A stretch of DNA of 64,000 nt, taken from the NCBI GenBank assembly GCA_003577165.1, contig QEUM01000011.1, positions 1-64,000 on the forward strand. The letters run 5' to 3'. This document shows, piece by piece, positions 59,493 to 64,000 of the stretch. The notes beneath the pieces are model-generated. The model searched no databases. It was not told the DNA's origin and saw only the letters and a list, made by a program, of their open reading frames with translations. Origin of the DNA: Armatimonadota bacterium (GTDB lineage Bacteria; Armatimonadota; Fimbriimonadia; Fimbriimonadales; ATM1). Within the stretch, counting starts at the first letter, position 1. Every line of letters begins with the position of its first letter. The translations under genes were made by a program, and so were the position numbers.

Positions 59493-59520
59493 TCTGTAGC
59501 CGCAAACCTGCCCATGTCAA
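59493..59520 (-). promoter_or_regulatory. Promoter of the Rrf2-cytochrome operon
   Basis: On the minus strand TTGACA (59520-59515) and TACAGA (59498-59493) are separated by 16 bases. The -35 is perfect and the -10 weak, as expected for a regulated promoter. The predicted start site falls at the edge of the dyad at 59462-59486. Confidence 0.5.
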
Positions 59521-59606
59521 GTCCTTTCTGGGGAATTTCGGGTTCCGTAGCCCCGCTAAACTTCACCCCCAGTCGCCCCGAGCCCGAGCCGGGCCGAAGC
59601 AAAATG

Positions 59607-59612
59607 TATACT
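59607..59612 (+). promoter_or_regulatory. Possible -10 box TATACT of the secreted protein at 59665
   Basis: TATACT preceded by TG lies 52 bases before the ATG. It is the best -10 candidate in the 214-base intergenic region. No clear -35 is visible, and the rest of the region, outside the divergent Rrf2 promoter, shows no structure I can name. Confidence 0.35.
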
Positions 59613-59664
59613 TCCGGCGTTCTGAGAACCGAGGCCCTCGGTTCCAGCAGGCCCAACCCGCGCT

Positions 59665-60294
59665 ATGAAGACCAAAACCCTGCTCGTCGCTTCGGCCGTC
59701 GCACTCGGCGGCGCGGCCGCGGTCCTCTGGGCTCAGAACAACCAGCCTCAACCCAAGCCGATCCCCTCCCCCGACCAGGTGAATCCCGGCACCATGCTCC
59801 TCAAAACCCAGCTGGGCAGTTTCCAACTGGAAGGCGAAGGAACCGTCGAGATGACCTTCCGAGGCACCTTGCTGATCGAGCGACTCGACGGCGCGGTGAC
59901 CGTCGTCGGCCAGAACAAGCCCGACGACATCCGGCTCGAGTTTGAGGGCTATGATCGCAAGGTCTGGTTCGGCCGAGGCAAAGCCGTGATTCGCGGCAAG
60001 TTCCGCCGCCTGCAGTGGTTCGGTGGCGACCTCAACGCGGTTTGGCGAGGAAAAGGCCTAGCCTACGTCTTCGGCGAGTACGACCCCGTGACTAAGTCCA
60101 GCGGCGTCTGCAAAGTGGACGACCTTCCCTGGAGGCCCTGGTTCACCACAGGCCAGCAGTTCTGGGTGCCCAAGGAACTCGAACCCCTCTACGTGACGGG
60201 GCAGATCAAGCCAGAGGGCTCAGGCGGCAGCGACGAAACGCCGGAGGAAGCCCCGCCGACGACCGACCCGTCGTCGGACGACGGCATCCAGTAG
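59665..60294 (+). CDS. Secreted protein of unknown function
   Basis: A 209-residue protein with a signal peptide (TKTLLVASAVALGGAAAVLWAQ). The mature part (about 25-175) is beta-rich with repeated short strands (GTVEMTFRGTLLIE, DGAVTVVG, GKAVIRGKFRRLQWFGGDLNAVWRGKGLAYVFGEYDP), suggesting a single beta-sandwich or barrel. The tail is acidic and Pro/Thr/Ser-rich. I recognise no family. It is divergent from the Rrf2 regulator and close to the convergent HhH gene. Confidence 0.6.
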   Translation: MKTKTLLVASAVALGGAAAVLWAQNNQPQPKPIPSPDQVNPGTMLLKTQLGSFQLEGEGTVEMTFRGTLLIERLDGAVTVVGQNKPDDIRLEFEGYDRKVWFGRGKAVIRGKFRRLQWFGGDLNAVWRGKGLAYVFGEYDPVTKSSGVCKVDDLPWRPWFTTGQQFWVPKELEPLYVTGQIKPEGSGGSDETPEEAPPTTDPSSDDGIQ

Positions 60295-60300
60295 GCCGCC

Positions 60301-61164
60301 CTAACCCCGCCTCATCCCGTAGTGCGCGTAGCACTCCCGCTCGCGGCCTCTCACCACCCGCTCGCCCTTGAGCGCGCCCTGGGTCTCCGTGACGACCGTG
60401 TGCTGCCCCTCTCGGTGGTCTTCGTCGTAGAAGTAGACCACCACCCAATCCCGCGTCTTCCTCAGTTCATGAGCTCGCGCTGTGTTGGAATACAAGGCCG
60501 TGTAGTGCCACGGCCCGATCTGCGTGTGGAGCACCGGCAGCCACGCCTTCTTCATTGGGTTGAACCTCTTCGGGGCGATCTTCCGCAACTTGCCGGCCTC
60601 AGCCTTCTCACGGTACTCACGGTCAACGCGAAGGATCTCCGCGACGGGCGGCCCCGCAAACTCCCGGTGCCTTTGCCTGGCCCGCCGACCGAGCATCGCC
60701 TGCAGCGAGGCTCGCACCGCTTCGGCTCTGCGGGGACCGACGCCCGGCACGCCCTCGAGCCTGCCATCGTGGGCCGCGACCTCCAGTTCTTCGAGGGTGT
60801 CCACGTCCAGGTGCTCGTGGATTCGGTTCGCAAGTTCCGGCCCGATCCCAGGGACGCTGGCGAACAGCTGCTCAGGAGCGCATTCACCCCGGAGCCTCTC
60901 AAGTCGGTTCCACTTGCCTGTGGACAAGATCTCCGCGATCGCCGCGGCGATACCCTCACCGATCGCGGGCAAGGCGACGAGCGCCGGTCTCCCTCCGGCC
61001 TCGTAAACGTCGGAAACGCTTTCGGGCAAGTTTCTTACGGCCGATGCCGCCTTGCGGTAGGCAGACACACGGAACGGATTCGCCTCCTGCGCGGCGAGGA
61101 GATCGGCCATCTCGTCGAGACGGGCCGCGATCTCAGAGTTCACCGAGCCTATGACCGCAGTCAT
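60301..61164 (-). CDS. PolX-type helix-hairpin-helix protein lacking a polymerase domain
   Basis: A 287-residue protein. Residues 5-160 match the N-terminal part of family X DNA polymerases: NSEIAARLDEMADLLAAQEANPFRVSAY, then HhH motifs in LPAIGEGIAAAIAEIL, SVPGIGPELANRIHEHL and GVPGVGPRRAEAVRASL. Residues 175-287 contain no nucleotidyltransferase (no G-S-x-R-R or D-x-D) but a separate conserved-looking domain with LPVLHTQIGPWHYTALYSNTARAHEL and DWVVVYFYDEDHREGQHTVV. It likely binds structured or damaged DNA. The C-terminal function is unknown. Confidence 0.78.
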   Translation of the reverse strand: MTAVIGSVNSEIAARLDEMADLLAAQEANPFRVSAYRKAASAVRNLPESVSDVYEAGGRPALVALPAIGEGIAAAIAEILSTGKWNRLERLRGECAPEQLFASVPGIGPELANRIHEHLDVDTLEELEVAAHDGRLEGVPGVGPRRAEAVRASLQAMLGRRARQRHREFAGPPVAEILRVDREYREKAEAGKLRKIAPKRFNPMKKAWLPVLHTQIGPWHYTALYSNTARAHELRKTRDWVVVYFYDEDHREGQHTVVTETQGALKGERVVRGRERECYAHYGMRRG

Positions 61165-61226
61165 CGCACGCCCTCGCGCTTTGTGATATGTTACTCTTGT
61201 TTCATCAAAACGGCGGAGGCAATCAA

Positions 61227-61532
61227 ATGCAAACGTTTGTCATGCTCACTCGCCTTTCACCGGACGCAGTGCTGTCCGCAAGCCAACTCAAAGACCTGGA
61301 GAAGTCCGTCGCCGCGCGCGTGGAGTCGGAATGCCCGTCGGTCAAGTGGATTGGCAGTTACGCCATCCTCGGCCCGTGCGACTACCTCGACATCTTCGAG
61401 GCTCCGGATTCGAAGGAAGCCACCAAGGTGTCGCTTCTCGTAAGAACACTCGGACACGCTTCGACGGAGATCTGGACGGCGACAGAATGGGATCGCTTCA
61501 AGTCGCTTCTCTCAGACCTGCCGCGAGACTGA
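61227..61532 (+). CDS. GYD-domain protein
   Basis: A 101-residue protein resembling the GYD family (PF08734 as I recall): [39 protein letters not shown], then [16 protein letters not shown]. The start is ATG 61227 because GGAGG lies seven bases upstream. An upstream ORF start at 61188 lacks one. The family's function is unknown, with a ferredoxin-like fold. It precedes archease by 13 bases and may be in its operon. Confidence 0.8.
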   Translation: MQTFVMLTRLSPDAVLSASQLKDLEKSVAARVESECPSVKWIGSYAILGPCDYLDIFEAPDSKEATKVSLLVRTLGHASTEIWTATEWDRFKSLLSDLPRD

Positions 61533-61545
61533 TCCAAATCGTGCG

Positions 61546-61983
61546 ATGACGAATCGGCCCGCGAACGAAACTCCGTGGGAACACTTTCACCACGAAGCGG
61601 ACATCGGCGTTCGCGGGTATGGGAGCACGGTCGAAGAGGCCTTCGAGAACGCCGCTCTTGCGCTCACTTCGGTCATGACCGATCTTTCGCTGGTGGATCC
61701 GCAAACCGAGGTCGCGATCGAGTGCAGTTCCCCTGACGTCGAAGTTCTCTTCGTGGACTGGCTGAACGCAATCGTATACGAAATGGACACGCGCAGAATG
61801 CTCTTCTCTCGCTTTTCTGTGTCGCTGAACGGCGAACTCCTACATGCCAAGGCATGGGGCGAGACGATCGACGTTCCCAAGCACAAACCTGCAGTCGAGG
61901 TCAAAGGCGCGACTTTCACGGAACTCAAGGTGGCGACAGACGACGACGACCGTTGGCTTGCGCAGTGCGTGGTAGACGTATAA
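61546..61983 (+). CDS. Archease (RtcB cofactor protein)
   Basis: A 145-residue protein with the archease signature [44 protein letters not shown] and [24 protein letters not shown]. Archease speeds guanylation of RtcB and broadens its nucleotide use. Its stop lies 16 bases before rtcB, so the two are almost certainly co-transcribed. Key acidic metal-binding residues (Asp in EADIG and the C-terminal Asp of VVDV) are present. Confidence 0.93.
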   Translation: MTNRPANETPWEHFHHEADIGVRGYGSTVEEAFENAALALTSVMTDLSLVDPQTEVAIECSSPDVEVLFVDWLNAIVYEMDTRRMLFSRFSVSLNGELLHAKAWGETIDVPKHKPAVEVKGATFTELKVATDDDDRWLAQCVVDV

Positions 61984-61999
61984 AAAAGGTCTTACGAAG

Positions 62000-63430
62000 A
62001 TGGACTTGAAGAAGTTGAAGCGCGCAGGTGAACACCAATGGCTCATCGAGCCTCACGGCGATATGCGCGTTCCGGGGCTGATCTTCGCGACCCGCGAACT
62101 CGTCGAGGCCATGGATGAGAAGGTCTATGAGCAGGTCGTGAACGTCGCTACTCTTCCGGGAATCTGCTCCCCGTCCATGGCCATGCCGGACGCGCACTGG
62201 GGCTACGGGTTTCCGGTCGGAGGCGTCGCCGCGTTCGACGCGGACCAGGGGGGGGTCGTGTCGGCGGGCGGCGTCGGCTTCGACATCTCCTGCGGGGTCC
62301 GATGCCTCCTCACGGGCATCTCGGCTTCCCGCATCCATCAGGTGAAGACGCGCCTTGCGGACGCGCTCTTCTCGACGGTTCCTGCAGGGCTCGGCAGCCG
62401 AGGGCAAATCCGCCTGAACAACCGACAGCTCGACGACATGCTCGAAGGCGGCGCACGCTGGGCCGTGGCGAGCGGGTGGGGGGAAGAGGCCGACCTCGAA
62501 AGGATTGAAGAGCACGGTCAGGTTTCCGATGCGAAGCCTGCCTATGTCTCCGACAAAGCGAAGGAGCGCATGCGCGATGAGGTCGGAACGCTTGGTTCAG
62601 GAAACCACTATCTCGAACTACAAGAAGTCGCCGAAGTGCACGACGAACGCTCAGCGAGCGGTTTCGGACTTAAGCGTGGCGAAGTCGTCGTCTCGATTCA
62701 CTGCGGCTCCCGCGGTCTCGGCCACCAAATCGGAACCGACTACCTCCGGGAAATGGTGCTATGCGCCGGCTCTTACGGCATCCGACTTCCGGATCGAGAA
62801 CTCGCTTGCGCTCCCGTCCATTCTCCCGAAGGCCAACGCTACCTCGGAGCGATGCGCGCTGCGATCAACGTCGCTCTAGCGAACCGACAAGTCATTACGC
62901 ACCTCACGCGCAAGGCGTTCGCGGAGGTCATTCCCGGATCCGAACTGCGCCTCCTCTACGACGTCTCCCACAACACCTGCAAAGTCGAGGAGCACGAAGT
63001 GGATGGCACGATGAAGAACGTCTACATTCACCGCAAGGGAGCGACCCGTGCGTGGGGTCCGGGACATGAAGGGCTTCCACTGGCCCTGCGGCCGTTCGGT
63101 CAGCCGGTTCTGATCGGCGGCTCGATGGGCACCTGCTCCTACGTGCTCGTCGGCACCGAGAGCGGAATGAAACTCTCACTTGGCTCCGCGTGCCACGGAG
63201 CGGGACGGAGCATGAGCCGCCGCCAAGCGCTCAAACAGTGGAACGGTCGAAAAGTGGTGGACGAACTCGCCGAACGCGGCATCATCATACGAAGCCCTTC
63301 GATGCGAGGAGTCGCCGAAGAGGCGCCGGGCGCCTACAAAGATGTGACCGAAGTCGTAGATGCCGCGCACGTCTCCGGCATCGCGATGAAGGTCGCCAAA
63401 CTCGTGCCCATCATCACCATCAAGGGATAA
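62000..63430 (+). CDS. rtcB: RNA-splicing ligase RtcB
   Basis: A 476-residue Mn2+/GTP-dependent RNA ligase that joins 2',3'-cyclic phosphate and 5'-OH ends. Metal-binding residues lie in GVGFDISCGVRCL (Cys), VVSIHCGSRGLGHQIGTDYL (His) and LYDVSHNTCKVEEHEVDG (His). The guanylated His is in LGSACHGAGRSMSRRQA. It starts with MDLKKLKRAGEHQWLIEPHGDMRVPG. In bacteria it repairs cleaved tRNA and rRNA; pairing with archease suggests an efficient healing system. No RtcA or RtcR is visible here. Confidence 0.97.
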   Translation: MDLKKLKRAGEHQWLIEPHGDMRVPGLIFATRELVEAMDEKVYEQVVNVATLPGICSPSMAMPDAHWGYGFPVGGVAAFDADQGGVVSAGGVGFDISCGVRCLLTGISASRIHQVKTRLADALFSTVPAGLGSRGQIRLNNRQLDDMLEGGARWAVASGWGEEADLERIEEHGQVSDAKPAYVSDKAKERMRDEVGTLGSGNHYLELQEVAEVHDERSASGFGLKRGEVVVSIHCGSRGLGHQIGTDYLREMVLCAGSYGIRLPDRELACAPVHSPEGQRYLGAMRAAINVALANRQVITHLTRKAFAEVIPGSELRLLYDVSHNTCKVEEHEVDGTMKNVYIHRKGATRAWGPGHEGLPLALRPFGQPVLIGGSMGTCSYVLVGTESGMKLSLGSACHGAGRSMSRRQALKQWNGRKVVDELAERGIIIRSPSMRGVAEEAPGAYKDVTEVVDAAHVSGIAMKVAKLVPIITIKG

Positions 63431-63440
63431 CCGTTCGCGA

Positions 63441-64000
63441 TCAATTCGCTCGCAGCCACGCGAACCAGTTCGTCGGAATGGGGAGAAGCGTCTCCGAAGA
63501 ACTCGCAAGCGAGCGCACGCGGATGGCGTTCGCAGAAGAAAAGGCGATCGCCCCACCGTCAGGCGACCACGCGTAGGATCGGCTTTCTTTCTCGCTCGTG
63601 AATATCGCTTGCAGGCTGGGCCACTTTGCGACCACGACGTATCCCTGGGCGTTCGTGTAGGCGATCCTGTCTCCGAGCGGCGAAAACCGCGCTGCCGTCG
63701 CGCCGGTAAGCAGCCGCTCGTCCCTTGCCGTGGACCGGTTCCATCGGCGAAGTTCGCCGCCGACCGAGTAGATGACGGACGTGCCGTCCGGCGTCCACAC
63801 AGCCCCCCACCCCTTTCCCACACGCGTGGGTCTCCCCCCCGCAGAGGAGATCACGTAAACCGTCATTCCCGAGTCCGCGAGATCCCCCCAGGCGATCATC
63901 TTTCCGTCAGAAGACCAGGCAGGAGGTTCATCGCGATGTCCCAGTTCGCTGAGTCTCGTCTTGCCGCTTCCGTCGGCTTTCATCACGTACAGCCCGTTCG
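63441..64000 (-). CDS. PD40/TolB-like beta-propeller protein (5' end outside the window)
   Basis: The reading frame is open to the window edge (NGLYVMKADGSGKTRLS continues upstream), so the true start lies beyond position 64000. The visible 186 residues contain at least four PD40-type units with the W-S-P-D-G motif (PAWSSDGKMIAWGD, VWTPDGTSVIYSVGG, RFSPLGDRIAYTNA, AWSPDGGAIAFSSA). It resembles TolB-type propellers, but a kinase-fused or peptidase-fused form cannot be excluded because the N-terminus is missing. It converges with rtcB. Confidence 0.8.
   Translation of the reverse strand, partial: NGLYVMKADGSGKTRLSELGHRDEPPAWSSDGKMIAWGDLADSGMTVYVISSAGGRPTRVGKGWGAVWTPDGTSVIYSVGGELRRWNRSTARDERLLTGATAARFSPLGDRIAYTNAQGYVVVAKWPSLQAIFTSEKESRSYAWSPDGGAIAFSSANAIRVRSLASSSETLLPIPTNWFAWLRAN

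Noticed and set aside
1-64000. CRISPR arrays, insertion sequences, prophage and integrated elements
   Set aside because: No regularly spaced repeats, transposase, integrase or phage structural genes are visible, and the single tRNA has no flanking duplicate that would suggest an attachment site.

Overview
The window is a gene-dense bacterial chromosome segment with high G+C content. No gap between genes exceeds about 220 bases, and there is no phage, insertion sequence or CRISPR array. Wza-type export protein, cytochrome-porin, lipoproteins and a periplasmic cytochrome-maturation system point to a cell with two membranes. The single prepilin with a C-x2-N-L-R-Q-I-G motif after its helix, the many Ig/NEW3/WD40/PD40 proteins, the exosortase locus and the frequent leaderless promoters suggest an Armatimonadota (Fimbriimonadia-like) organism. 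That assignment is an inference from gene content and should be confirmed with leuS, glyS or purH trees.

Layout. Positions 1-1203 hold the end of one secreted HEAT-like protein and a complete tandem copy of it. Positions 1274-4877 (minus) form a tightly overlapping group: purH, a pyroglutamyl-peptidase-like protein and a membrane Ig/NEW3 protein. Positions 5015-10275 carry a redoxin, an FAD oxidoreductase, a CofE-like ligase, a DUF1573 protein and a tetrahaem cytochrome. Positions 10343-19426 carry NlpC/P60, PspA, a split two-subunit NAD synthetase, glyS, an ABC substrate-binding-protein/permease fusion and a ChaN-like protein. Positions 19431-31640 carry acnA, a Bax-inhibitor-like protein, leuS, a Ycf46-like AAA protein, small lipoproteins, an EamA exporter, a DsbA-RibD fusion and rsmG.

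From 44411 down to 30912 nearly everything is on the minus strand: a SurA-like PPIase, rsmI, an exopolysaccharide/exosortase cluster (wza-like, wzc-like, sugar transferase, exosortase, EpsI), a double UspA protein, an active/inactive M16 peptidase pair, the prepilin, pth and rsmG. lexA and a subtilase follow on plus at 44525-47501, then a GH20-like hydrolase, a WD40 protein and tRNA-Leu(CAA).

The most striking region is 50176-59520 (minus). An Rrf2-family regulator with an Fe-S-type cysteine triad and a perfect dyad at its promoter heads a run of a small monohaem cytochrome, a Cyc2-like cytochrome-porin fusion, a haem c/EF-hand/DUF2231 membrane protein, CcmF, a cysteine-type CcmE (C-x3-Y) and a second CcmF, with panD and pyrE behind. 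It reads as a redox- or iron-controlled module that makes an outer-membrane electron-transfer protein together with a variant cytochrome c maturation machine.

The window ends with an unknown secreted protein, a PolX-type HhH protein without polymerase, a GYD protein, archease and RtcB (an RNA-ligation pair), and a PD40 beta-propeller protein that runs off the edge. All annotations come from reading the sequence; no database search was run.
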